NCBI GenBank assembly: GCA_040770645.1
Contig: JAXGIS010000001.1
Coordinates: forward strand, 62,001 to 126,000
DNA from: JAAYZX01 sp040770645
GTDB taxonomy: Bacteria; Actinomycetota; Thermoleophilia; RBG-16-64-13
Direction: 5' to 3'
Length of the DNA stretch: 64,000 bases
The translations under genes were made by a program, and so were the position numbers. This document shows positions 28,501 to 36,936 of the stretch, in pieces; positions within the stretch are counted from its first letter, which is position 1; the number at the start of each line of letters is the position of its first letter. Under the pieces are notes generated by a model that saw only the letters and a list, made by a program, of their open reading frames with translations, ran no database searches and was not told the origin of the DNA.

Positions 28501-28754
28501 TTGCGCGGGACGTAGTGGCCGCGCATGGTGCGGAAACGAGGGTAGATGTCCTTGAATACGCGGGCTAGGACGTGGTGGGCACCGGGTCGGCCGTTAGCGG
28601 TAGGCGGCCCCTCGTAGAACACCCACTCCGGCGCGCCTTGGCGCCACTCCAGGCTCTTTTCGAAGATACGCTGTTCCTTCCACCACGTCAGGATACGTTC
28701 CTCCAGGGCAGGGAAGGATTGGGCGGTATCCACCGGGCGATAGGGCTGGGCCAT
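25566..28754 (-). CDS. ileS: isoleucyl-tRNA synthetase, type 2
   Basis: 1062 residues. It charges tRNA-Ile. The HIGH-type signature is GPPTANGRPGAHH near residue 50 and the KMSKS-type signature is RKMSKHIGN near residue 600. The editing (CP1) domain contains LLVWTTTPWTLISN, and a long C-terminal anticodon-binding region with conserved zinc-site cysteines (CPRCGTALS, CPECGSEAQ) supports the long IleS2 class also found in archaea and many Actinobacteria. ATG 28754 is preceded by a strong GGAGG. It is under T-box control (leader at 28854-29080). Confidence 0.95.
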   Translation of the reverse strand: MAQPYRPVDTAQSFPALEERILTWWKEQRIFEKSLEWRQGAPEWVFYEGPPTANGRPGAHHVLARVFKDIYPRFRTMRGHYVPRKAGWDCHGLPVELEVERQLGISRKEEIEAYGVAAFNELCKTSVTRYVDEWQRMTERIGFWLDLDQAYWTMSNDYVESVWWILSVLWKKGLLFQDYKVVPYCPRCGTALSSHELAMGYEDVVDPSVFVRFPLLTEQGEPETRNDLPVSLLVWTTTPWTLISNVAAAVGPHISYATVHLGNEYLIMAEDLVQAVLPPEAVVEETFPGTELLGRSYQPLFHFVEPDKKAWFVIGGDFVSTAEGTGIVHIAPAFGAEDMEVGRANDLPLVMPVDTECRFTAEVVPYAGVFVKDADDQIMDDLEETGMLYSRLPYEHSYPFCWRCHTPLIYYAMSAWYIQTTARKDDLLRANEEVTWYPGHLKHGRFGKWLENNIDWSLSRERYWGTPLPVWRCAQGHDHCISSREELSKLTGTDLSDLELHRPFVDEIKFACPECGSEAQRVSEVIDAWFDSGSMPFAQWHYPFENQDVWRQRFPADFICEAIDQTRGWFYSLLAISALMTDGHTCYKNVVCLGHILDGEGRKMSKHIGNVVDPWSVLNTQGADALRWYLFTVSSPWFARRFSQDHIDEVIRKFLLTLWNTYAFYTLYANIDGFEPREHHIPVEERSLMDRWILSELNLLVKSVTDGLEQYDAFGTGRQIADFVDELSNWYVRRSRRRFWKSEEDSDKVAAYLTLHECLLTVAKLLAPFTPFVAEEIYRNLAGERYADAPESVHLCDWPQTAEALIDPDLSFRMGAALKVVNMGRAARMVAQLKVRQPLDVVVVAVDVERQAALSSLADVVLDELNVKRLDFADSAADLVTYSVKPNYRTLGPRFGKNMPDLAKAVEQLDTTIVLKRLEADLPVKVTVQGVTHELDKDDLIVEAAQRTGFAVEKDGDVVVGLSTTLTPELAREGLARELVHHVQNTRKAAGFQIEDRIDIWVAGPEAVAEMLSQFEEYVRHETLGVGLSWGTEVEPAEGSYREELKINGLPVVVAVKKADRL

Positions 28755-28853
28755 GATCTCGTCCTCCTTGCGTTCGGAGCCCCAATCCGGTGTTGGGCGG
28801 GGCCCCGCACGCGCATCTGCGTGTTCATTACACCGTAGGGACGGGATGCTGAC

Positions 28854-29080
28854 CCGCGGTACCACCCTACTTGACCGCCCACAGGGGGGTCCACTTTATG
28901 GACGCGGTTCTGGCTGATGGGATGGCCCGGGCACTGGTCGGCTGCCAAAACGGCCGCGCGCCCCGGGGCGCACCCTGTTGCCAGGTTCACGCCCTCCTTC
29001 TGTCACGGGAAGGACCCGGCCAGGTCTACTGGGCAAACCGATCTGCCCTGTCAACCACCCTGCGTCTGGAGTAAGCTTCT
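28854..29080 (-). promoter_or_regulatory. T-box riboswitch leader of ileS
   Basis: On the minus strand, AGGGTGGTACCGCGG at 28868-28854 is the highly conserved T-box sequence that senses uncharged tRNA. It lies 100 bases ahead of ileS. Upstream is a structured leader, including a 7-bp stem GCGTCTG/CAGACGC (near 29095-29060) and a small hairpin GGGCAGATCGGTTTGCCC whose loop holds an AUC, a candidate isoleucine specifier. No U-run follows the T-box, so the switch may act on translation, as in actinobacterial ileS T-boxes. The 5' limit is approximate. Confidence 0.85.
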
Positions 29081-29287
29081 TTACGAAACAGACGCCAAGG
29101 CGGACATCGGATATGACCGGTCAACCGTTCGGCTGGCGGCTCGGGGAGGATATTCCGTCTCCGTTCCGGCCGGGCTCGCACCGTCCCCGGCTCGCTAAGC
29201 GGATGAGGCAGGCGTACTCGTTCCCGTCATCGCCTTTGTATCGATCAGGATAGGGCCGCACGGCCCAAACTTCAAGCGGGGGCAGAT
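29081..29287. other. spacer with two mutually exclusive small open frames
   Basis: Between the T-box and the next gene. On the plus strand an ATG at 29113 opens a 46-codon frame ending at 29253 (GEDIPSPFRPGSHRPRLAKR), with a weak GGCGGA upstream. On the minus strand 29318-29121 opens a 65-codon frame (YPDRYKGDDGNEYACLIRLA). They overlap, so at most one is real; neither matches a family I know. Confidence 0.3.
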
Positions 29288-29817
<530 letters not shown>

Positions 29818-29821
<4 letters not shown>

Positions 29822-30816
29822 CTGACACGCTGCGTGCGGTAGGCACCTCCGTGAGCGATTCTGGCGCCCACATGGACTGGCGAGAGGTCGCCGCCTTGGC
29901 GGGGATGATCACGGATGCGGTGGCGCAGGCCTTTCGAGGGAAACCCGAGGTGATTGAGGCCTGTGTGGTCACGCTGTTGGCCGGTGGCCATCTGATCATC
30001 GAGGACTTCCCAGGGGTGGGCAAGACGTTGCTGGCAAAGGCCTTGGCCCGCTCCGTTCACTGTCGGTTCGCCCGCATCCAGTTCACGCCCGACCTGCTGC
30101 CCAGTGACATCACGGGGGTGAACGTCTTCAATCAGAAGAAAGGTGAGTTCGAGTTCCGTCCCGGCCCCATCTTCGCGAATATCGTGCTGGCCGACGAAAT
30201 CAATCGGGCCTCCCCCAAAACTCAATCCAGCCTGCTCGAGTGCATGCAGGAGCAGCAGGCCACCATCGACACCGTCACCTACCGTTTGGCACCACCCTTC
30301 ATGGTGATCGCCACGCAGAACCCTGTGGAATACGAGGGGACTTATGCCCTCCCCGAGGCCCAACTGGACCGGTTCATGATGCGCCTGCGCTTGGGCTACC
30401 CTACAGCCGATGACGAGATCGCCCTCCTCGATGAGGGCACATCCTTAGATCTGCTCGCCCGCGTGCCCACCGTGGTATCCGACACTCAAGTGCTTGCCAT
30501 GGCGGCTACCGCTCGGGGGGTGCGGGCGGTGGAGAGTGTCCGTCGGTATGTGGTGGCCCTGACGACGGCCAGTCGCTCCACTGCCGACCTATTTCTGGGC
30601 GCCAGTCCCCGCGCCGGGTTGGCGTTGCTGGCCGCGGCTAGGGTGTTGGCGCTGCTGCGGGGCCGCGACTACGTTGTGCCGCAAGACATCAAGGATCTGG
30701 CTATCCGCGTGTTGAGCCACCGAGTGATTCTCTCTCCGGAGGCTAGGATGCACGGCAAGACCACCGAGAGCGTGCTCAGCGACCTGCTGAACTCCGTGCC
30801 GGCTCCACGGGGCTGA
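29818..30816 (+). CDS. MoxR-family AAA+ ATPase
   Basis: 332 residues. Walker A GVGKTLLAKALA, Walker B IVLADEINRASPKTQ, sensor 1 IATQNPVEYEGTYALPEAQLDRF, and the C-terminal lid with GASPRAGLALLAAAR identify a MoxR ATPase, a chaperone-like family that matures partner complexes, often with von Willebrand/DUF58 proteins. Start GTG 29818 overlaps the upstream stop. It is followed by DUF58 and transglutaminase genes, the standard MoxR-DUF58-TgpA trio. Confidence 0.92.
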
Positions 30817-30842
30817 CAGACGGCGCGGAGGGGAGCGAGACC

Positions 30843-32126
30843 GTGCTCACCAGGCGTGGGTTTGGAGTCCTGGCGCTCGCGGTGGCTTTCTATGCGGGGG
30901 CTCGGCTGTTTGGCACCTTCGAGTTGTACCTCATGGCGTTTGGCTTCTTTACGCTGGTTGGTGGCGCATGGCTCTGGACTCTCCTGTCCGCACGGGGCAT
31001 GACGGCAGCGTTGAGGCTGAATCCACCCATGCTGGTTGCAGGTGACGCGCTGGAGGCGACAATCTCGGTCTCTAACCACTCCCTCCTCCCCTCGCTGGGC
31101 TGCGGGCTTCGACTGTCTTTGGAGCAAATGGGCGCCGACGACCTAGTGGTCGAATCGCCGGTGTTGCTTCCCCGCCGATCCTGGAATGGGGTGCGCACGT
31201 CCAATGCCGTGTGGCGCGGAGTGTACGATCTGGAGCCTCCTGTATTTGCCATCTCTGATCCTCTGGGGGTGGCCCGTGTGCGCCGGGTGGGGAGTGATCG
31301 ATTGCGGGTGGTGGTGGTTCCGCGCATCCCGCAGGTCCGTCATTTCAATACTGCCGCCGCACACCTGTTGGGTGTGGGCGGCCTCGGGGGTGGCAGCGGC
31401 AGAGGTGCCGGAGAATTCCGCGGCATCAGACCACATCAGCCGGGAGAGCCGCTCAATCGCATCCATTGGCCCAGCACGGCTCGTGCGAATGCATTGATGC
31501 TGCGGGAGATGGAAGACGCCCCCCGGGCCGGCTGCATGGTGGTCCTGGATGGGTGGCGCGCTTCCGTAGTGGGTGAGCGTCCGCACAACACCTTCGAGAA
31601 ACAGGTGGAACTGGTCGGGGCGTTGGCCGATGGGTTGCTGTGCAAAGGCCGCCCGGTATTGATGCTTGCTCACGGTGCCCGCGATGAGTATCTCAACCTG
31701 GAACCTACCCCGGGCGGTCGTCGACGTCTCCGGCTGGCGTTGGCAGGAGTGAGCGCCACAGCGGCGCAGCCGGTGGGTGAAGTGTTGGCCAGGGCCGTGA
31801 CCCACGGCCCGCGGGTGCTCAGCGTGGCCATTGTGTCGTCCGGCCATGATCCCGGATTGATGGCATCACTGCAGCATCTGGCGCGCAGTCGCGTGGGCGT
31901 GGTACTGGTGCACGTTTCGGCTTCTTCCTACCTGGGGCGGGGCGGACTGTTGGAGGAAGAGTCTCGCTTTTTGGCCCGGTTGCAGGGAATGGGCATTTCG
32001 CTGGTGCTGGTGGGTAGAGATGATGACCCGGCGATGGTGCTGTCGGCATCGGGGCCGTTGGCGCCCGATGCCGGCCCCGGCCATGGAATGCGCAGAGGGC
32101 GGGAGTTGGCCGGATGGGCAGGGTGA
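30843..32126 (+). CDS. DUF58 domain membrane protein
   Basis: 427 residues. Two N-terminal membrane helices (VLALAVAFYAGARLFGTF and LYLMAFGFFTLVGGAWLW), a beta-rich region, then the DUF58 core with EFRGIRPHQPGEPLNRIHWP, followed by a vWA-like C-terminal domain. Start GTG 30843. It is co-oriented with moxR and overlaps the next gene by 13 bases. DUF58 proteins are the usual partners of MoxR ATPases; the exact role is not established. Confidence 0.85.
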   Translation: MLTRRGFGVLALAVAFYAGARLFGTFELYLMAFGFFTLVGGAWLWTLLSARGMTAALRLNPPMLVAGDALEATISVSNHSLLPSLGCGLRLSLEQMGADDLVVESPVLLPRRSWNGVRTSNAVWRGVYDLEPPVFAISDPLGVARVRRVGSDRLRVVVVPRIPQVRHFNTAAAHLLGVGGLGGGSGRGAGEFRGIRPHQPGEPLNRIHWPSTARANALMLREMEDAPRAGCMVVLDGWRASVVGERPHNTFEKQVELVGALADGLLCKGRPVLMLAHGARDEYLNLEPTPGGRRRLRLALAGVSATAAQPVGEVLARAVTHGPRVLSVAIVSSGHDPGLMASLQHLARSRVGVVLVHVSASSYLGRGGLLEEESRFLARLQGMGISLVLVGRDDDPAMVLSASGPLAPDAGPGHGMRRGRELAGWAG

Positions 32127-34545
32127 GAGAGCATGGGGCGACCAGGGGCGTAGATCGGGCGCTGGTAGCCGCCGTACTGGCGGGCATGGCGCTTGCCACG
32201 GGACTCTCGGTCAATCTCATGCTGCAGGTGCCACTCACCGGGTGGTTGCTGTTCGCCTCCGGTGTCGCCTTGGTGGCTGCGTTGCCGGGCGTGTTGAGAC
32301 CGTGGCTCGCTATCGCATCGCCCTTTCTGGCAGCGCTCGGCCTCTACGTGCTTTGGAGAATCCTGCTGCCCCCGCCCGAGCCTCCGGCCGATTTGCTTAC
32401 CACCACTACCGCCGTCGAGGGCGCACACGGCTTGGGGGGTTACCTGAGTTATTACGGGCAGCAACTGCATCTGGGGCTGTCGGCCTACCGAGAGGATCTC
32501 ATACCTCTCACGCTTGACGGCGCGCCGCAACTGCGCCTGCTCGTGGTCACTGTGTGGTACGTGATGGCGTGGGTGTGTCTCTGGATAGGGATCAGTCTGC
32601 GCCGCCCCGTGTGGGGCGCAGCCGTCTTGGCCGGCGTGTTGGCGGTTTGGGTGGCCATGCAGAGCGAGAAGCGGGGCGTGTGGTCTGTGCTGGTGTTCCT
32701 GGTGCTGATGGCGCTGCTGTTGGGTGCAACCCGTCGCACGGGCGTAGAGTCAAGAGCAGGGAGCCGCGCCCCTGCCTTCGGGCGGCAGGCGGCGGCGGCC
32801 CCGGTGACGTGGCCCCCACCATCGGTGGCAGCCGGGTGGGACTCGGCCCGTTGCTGCTGGCTGTCGGCTGCGGGACGGTGGCTGCAGGCCTGGCCCTGTC
32901 GCTGCTGTTCGTGTTCCCAAGCGTGGCTCGCCCGGGAGTGCCCGCCGTGGTGGCCTGGGATCCCCTGCGCGAGACTCAGGGACCACGGATCGTGTTCAAC
33001 TGGCGACAGAACTATCCGCAACTCCTAGACCCCTCACGCAACTTCCCGGTCATGCTCGTCACATCGTCTCTGCCTACATATTGGAAAGCGAATGCGCTTG
33101 AAGTGTTCACTGGCGACTCTTGGTTGAGCGGCGGTCGATTCCTGACCGAGTTGGGAGACAGAGCCGCGCTTCGAACCATACCCGCTCTGGAAGAGGAGCC
33201 GCCCGGTGGTGAGGTCGTGCAGGTCTTTGATGTCTTTGGTCTCAGCACCACCCACCTGTTCACCGGTGGTTTCCCCAAGGAACTGGCGCTGTATCATCCC
33301 ATTCAGGTGTTCCTCTCCGATTCCATGGCGCTTCGCACGGCCAAGGTCCTGGGGCCGCGATTCACCTACCGTGTCAGCGTCATCGTCCCCAGTGTACGGC
33401 CCGTGGATCTCGTGGGTTTGGGACGGGAATACCCGCAGGATATCGTCGATACGTACCTGCAGCTGCCCCTTCCGTCCGCGACCGAGTTTCGAGCCGCGAA
33501 GGACGTGAGCATACAAGGGGGCCGCGCGGTATCTGCCACCTATTCCTGGGTTGCGGAGTTTCCAGGCATCTACGCGCTCAACCAGCAGATAGTGGGAGAC
33601 GCTGAAGATCCGTACGAGATCGTCCTGCGCGTGGAGCGCTACTTGCGTAGCGCCTACTTCTACAGCCTCGAGCCTCCAGAATCGGAGCTGCGCTCACCAT
33701 ATGCAGCCTTCCTTCTTGATCATCACAAAGGCTATTGTCAGCACTTCTCGGGGGCGGCAGCGCTGCTGCTCAGGCTCAACGGCGTGCCGGCGCGGGTAGC
33801 GGTAGGCTTCGTGACAGGGCAGGAGGCGGGGCCGCGTACCTACCAGGTCACCACCAACCACGCTCATGCATGGACGGAGGCGTACTTCCCGGGAGTGGGC
33901 TGGATCGCCTTTGAGCCCACACCGGGGCGTTTCCAGAGTATTCCAGGAGCATCGGCGTACAGCCCGGGATTCGTGGACCCGTTTGCGGATCCTATTGTCC
34001 CGTCGCCGGGTGCGACCGATAGCCAGGGTGGGGGTATGGAACTGGGTGACCGGTTCCCCGAGGACGCAGGCCTCGGTTCCGTAGGGCAAGTTGTGTCGGG
34101 GCGGTCTGTTCCCACTGGGGTGTGGGTGGTTTTGGCGCTGGGGGTTGTGCTGGTAGGCTGGCCGGTCTCGCGCTGGCTGGCGCTGGATCTTATCAGCCGG
34201 GTGGGCGATCCCGAACGCCGCATGAGAGTGCTGGGATGGCGACTGGAGCGAGACCTCGTGGCTTGGGGTTTAGAGGTTCCCAGGTCTTTGACGCTGGACG
34301 AAATAGCGGCGCTGGCCTGGGCGCGAGCACGTGTGGATCTGTCAGAGCCCATGGCCGTGCTGCAGGCTGTTTTGTACGGAGGGGCGGTTGCACAGGAAGA
34401 GGATGTCCGTGCATGGAGGACCGAGCTCAAACGTATCAGGCGGAACCTCCGTCAATCGCGTGGGCTGAGCAAGACTCTGGTGGCCTGGTACGGAGGCAGG
34501 AGGTGCAAGAGCCGGCGTATCGCTGCGGTCCGCGTGCGATACTAG
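32114..34545 (+). CDS. transglutaminase-like membrane protein, TgpA type (one frameshift)
   Basis: A multi-helix N-terminal part (ATGGGCAGG start at 32114; LASGVALVAALPGVL-like helices) and an outer catalytic domain with GYCQHFSGAAALLL (nucleophile Cys), TTNHAHAWTEAYFPGVGW (His) and FEPTPG, then a final membrane helix (GVWVVLALGVVLVGWPV) and a polar tail. The frame changes once between about 32780 and 32810 in a GGCGGCGGC repeat; the two halves join smoothly there (VTW... to GDVAPTIGGSRVG). This is the third member of the MoxR-DUF58-TgpA set. TgpA proteins are probably proteases or peptide-modifying enzymes of the envelope. Confidence 0.85.
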
Positions 34546-34551
34546 TAAGGT

Positions 34552-35631
34552 ATGCTGCGTGGAATCCTGAAACCAAGCCTGTCATCGGGGGTACGGATCG
34601 CTCCCCGTTGTGCCGCCATGGCTGTGGGGTCTCTGCCTTACGTAGATGTGGAGCCGGCCTTGAGTCTCATTGTCGAGACCACTCCCGAGGTTCCCGCTTG
34701 GCCCCAGCTCCCCCGCCGGTCCTTCTTGGAAAACATGTACGCGCAGTTTGCTGAAGGGCTGCCCGGTCTGGAAATAGATGTAGCCGGCGGTACCATGGTC
34801 CAGCACCACAACATCCCCGACGAGGATCTCATGATCTTCGCCGAAGCCCTCGGTTCCGGCGATCTCACGCGTTTTGCCATCTCCCCGGAGTCCGCTGCGG
34901 GGTTGCACGCTCTCCCCGATCTGCTCAGCCGCCTACCGCGCCCCGCCACCCTGATCAAGGGCCAAGTCACGGGGCCGGTTTCGTTCTGCCTGCAACTCAC
35001 CGACGAGGGCCGTAGGCCTGTCCTCTACGACGACACTGTGCGCGAACTGGTGACGGAGATGTTGACGGCCCGGGCAATCTGGCAGCAGCGTTTCTTGCAG
35101 GAGGCGGCGCCAGATGCGGCCGTGCTCATGATGGTGGACGAGCCATTTCTTACGCAATGGGGTTCCGGGTACCTCTCCATGCCGGACGATCTCGTGGTCG
35201 CGCCCCTGGAGCACATGTTGGGGGCGTTGGATTGCCTGGCCGGCATCCATGTTTGTGGCGGCACCGATTGGAGCAAGGTAGCGGCACTCCCCGTCGATCT
35301 GCTCAACTTCGACGCGGCCGATCATTCGGATGCGCTCCTGGCCCACGCGGAGGCCGTGGCTGCCTTCGTGGCCGACGGAGGGTTGCTGGCGTGGGGTGTG
35401 GTGCCCAACGATGACCGGGCGCTATCCCTTGCACCCCAAGCGGCTGCCGCTACCCTTCTCGATGGAGTGCGTGCTTTGGCGGCTGTGGGCGCGGTTGGGG
35501 AGGACCAAATCCTGGCCCAATCGTACGTGACGCCGGCATGCGGCACGGGAGCCCTCCCGGTGCAGACGGCGGAAGCCTGTTTGCGCTTGGCTGCTTCTAC
35601 CTCAGAGTTGGTTCGCGCGACCCGTATGTGA
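34552..35631 (+). CDS. methionine synthase II (MetE C-terminal)-like protein
   Basis: 359 residues of the UROD/MetE-like barrel family. IHVCGGTDW holds a His-Cys pair and SYVTPACGTGALP a second Cys, the usual zinc ligands of methyltransferases that bind a thiol. The N-terminus (MAVGSLPYVDVEPALSLI) fits cobalamin-independent methionine synthase core proteins, and LIKGQVTGPVSFC is typical. It lacks the N-terminal half of MetE, so it may take methyl groups from a corrinoid protein rather than from folate; that is inference. The start is ATG 34552; MAVGS at 34618 is an alternative. Confidence 0.7.
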   Translation: MLRGILKPSLSSGVRIAPRCAAMAVGSLPYVDVEPALSLIVETTPEVPAWPQLPRRSFLENMYAQFAEGLPGLEIDVAGGTMVQHHNIPDEDLMIFAEALGSGDLTRFAISPESAAGLHALPDLLSRLPRPATLIKGQVTGPVSFCLQLTDEGRRPVLYDDTVRELVTEMLTARAIWQQRFLQEAAPDAAVLMMVDEPFLTQWGSGYLSMPDDLVVAPLEHMLGALDCLAGIHVCGGTDWSKVAALPVDLLNFDAADHSDALLAHAEAVAAFVADGGLLAWGVVPNDDRALSLAPQAAAATLLDGVRALAAVGAVGEDQILAQSYVTPACGTGALPVQTAEACLRLAASTSELVRATRM

Positions 35632-35665
35632 CCCCCCGGGGGTCGGTTGGTTCCGGGCGAAACCC

Positions 35666-35703
35666 GGGTGGCACCGCTCTGACGCAAATGAAGGTTTCCT
35701 TCA
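35666..35703 (+). promoter_or_regulatory. T-box-like core and small hairpin before the V-ATPase operon
   Basis: GGGTGGCACCGC (35666-35677) resembles a T-box core. It is followed by a 6-bp hairpin TGAAGG-TTT-CCTTCA (35689-35703). The upstream gene ends only 35 bases before, which leaves no room for a normal specifier stem outside coding sequence. I think a structured leader is real, and a functional T-box unlikely. Confidence 0.25.
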
Positions 35704-35722
35704 AATAGGAGAAGGTGATATC

Positions 35723-35779
35723 GTGGCGGCTGGCCTGTTAGAGAACCACATCTGTACAGAGAGAGTGCAGCATGGTTGA
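35723..35779 (+). CDS. possible 18-residue leader peptide overlapping the V-ATPase E start
   Basis: GTG 35723 follows a strong AGGAGAAGG and opens a frame of 18 codons that ends in TGA 35777-35779. It overlaps the ATG of subunit E (35772) out of frame. This ribosome site is much better than the one directly before subunit E, so coupled translation through a short leader is plausible. Confidence 0.35.
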   Translation: MAAGLLENHICTERVQHG

Positions 35780-36386
35780 CGAACTTCAGAGTCTCCTTGA
35801 CCGCATACAGAGAGACGGGGTTGAGCAAGCCGAAGCCGAGGCCTCCCGCATCGTCCAACAGGCCAAGGACAAGGCCCGCGAGATCGTCGGAGGGGCTGAG
35901 CAAGACGCTGCAAAGAAGATCGCTCAGGCCGACGAAGACTCTCAGGTGTTTGTGGAGCGGGGGACGAAAGCACTGGAGCAGGCGGCCCGTGATGTCATCA
36001 TCGGAGTCCAGAGAGATCTCGAACGGATTTTTCTAGAGAGTATCAAGGAGTCGGTGGGCGAAGCGCTTACGCCCGAAAACATGGCTGAGATGGTGGTCAA
36101 GCTGGCCGAAGCCTACGGGCAGCACGACCTCAAGGAGAGCCGCATCGAAATCTTGGTGAGCCCCAAGGACCAGGAGCGTTTCGTCAAGCTCGTCATGGCC
36201 AAGTACCGCAAGAACCTTGGACGGGGCATTGAGATTCACCCGGAGGCAGGCGTCAGGCAAGGCTTCAAGGTGTCCTTCAAAGAAGACAAGCTTTACCATG
36301 ATTTCACCGTCGACGCCGTTGCTGATGCCTTGGCCGGCCTCCTGAAGACTCCTTTGCGAGACATCGTAAAGCGCGCAGCGCAATAG
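35772..36386 (+). CDS. atpE: V-type ATP synthase subunit E
   Basis: 204 residues. The long N-terminal coiled coil (EAEASRIVQQAKDKAREIV) forms a peripheral stalk, and the C-terminal domain (RIEILVSPKDQERFVKLVM; EAGVRQGFKVSF) binds the catalytic head. First main gene of a seven-gene operon ending with subunit K at 42937. Confidence 0.88.
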   Translation: MVDELQSLLDRIQRDGVEQAEAEASRIVQQAKDKAREIVGGAEQDAAKKIAQADEDSQVFVERGTKALEQAARDVIIGVQRDLERIFLESIKESVGEALTPENMAEMVVKLAEAYGQHDLKESRIEILVSPKDQERFVKLVMAKYRKNLGRGIEIHPEAGVRQGFKVSFKEDKLYHDFTVDAVADALAGLLKTPLRDIVKRAAQ

Positions 36387-36393
36387 CGGGGGC

Positions 36394-36936
36394 GTGCCGG
36401 TGGAGTACGCGTACCTGATGGCCAGCCTCCCAATGCTGGCCATTGGCAAAGACATCCCCATGAGCAGCGCGGACTTCCTCGCGAGCAGCACCCCGCTGCT
36501 CAAGCAGGAGGATGCGCAGGGCCTCAAGTCGGCCATGGAGGGCCGTTTCCATGAAGTCAAGCACCCGGCGGCGCGGCGCTACGCGGCCGCGGAGGTCCAA
36601 CTGCGTGACGCCGTGGCGCGCGCGCGGGCGGCCAGAATGGGGGTAGACCCTGCTCCATTCCTGAAGCCGTTTGCCGGGTGGGACGGCCTCGCTGAAAAGA
36701 CGGCTGCCGACGCCATGAATACCGCCGACCCCCTGGAGCGCGAACTGATCCTCGATCGCTACCGTTGGAGCGTGCTGGAAGACCTAGCCGCTCTCGATGC
36801 GTTCGGCATGGCGGCTGTGTACTCCTATGGGTTGCGGTTGCAGATAGCAGAGAAGTGGCAGACCCTGAGCGAATCTCAGGGAGAGGCGGTAGTGGCAACC
36901 ATCGTACAGGACAACGTGGCGGGATTAGGCTTATGA
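36394..36936 (+). CDS. DUF2764 family protein of the V-ATPase operon
   Basis: 180 residues, starting with EYAYLMASLPMLAIGKDIPM, the family's N-terminal signature (YxLxASLPxL). It is found between the E and A genes in chlamydial, spirochaete and Bacteroidetes V-ATPase operons, which lack standard C and F subunits, so a stalk or C-like role is a reasonable guess. Start GTG 36394 (or GTG 36400). Its TGA overlaps the subunit A start (ATGA at 36933). Confidence 0.78.
   Translation: MPVEYAYLMASLPMLAIGKDIPMSSADFLASSTPLLKQEDAQGLKSAMEGRFHEVKHPAARRYAAAEVQLRDAVARARAARMGVDPAPFLKPFAGWDGLAEKTAADAMNTADPLERELILDRYRWSVLEDLAALDAFGMAAVYSYGLRLQIAEKWQTLSESQGEAVVATIVQDNVAGLGL

Noticed and set aside
35630..35644. 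Terminator GACCCCCCGGGGGTC after the MetE-like gene
   Set aside because: The palindrome has no loop and no U-run, so only a very short stem could form.
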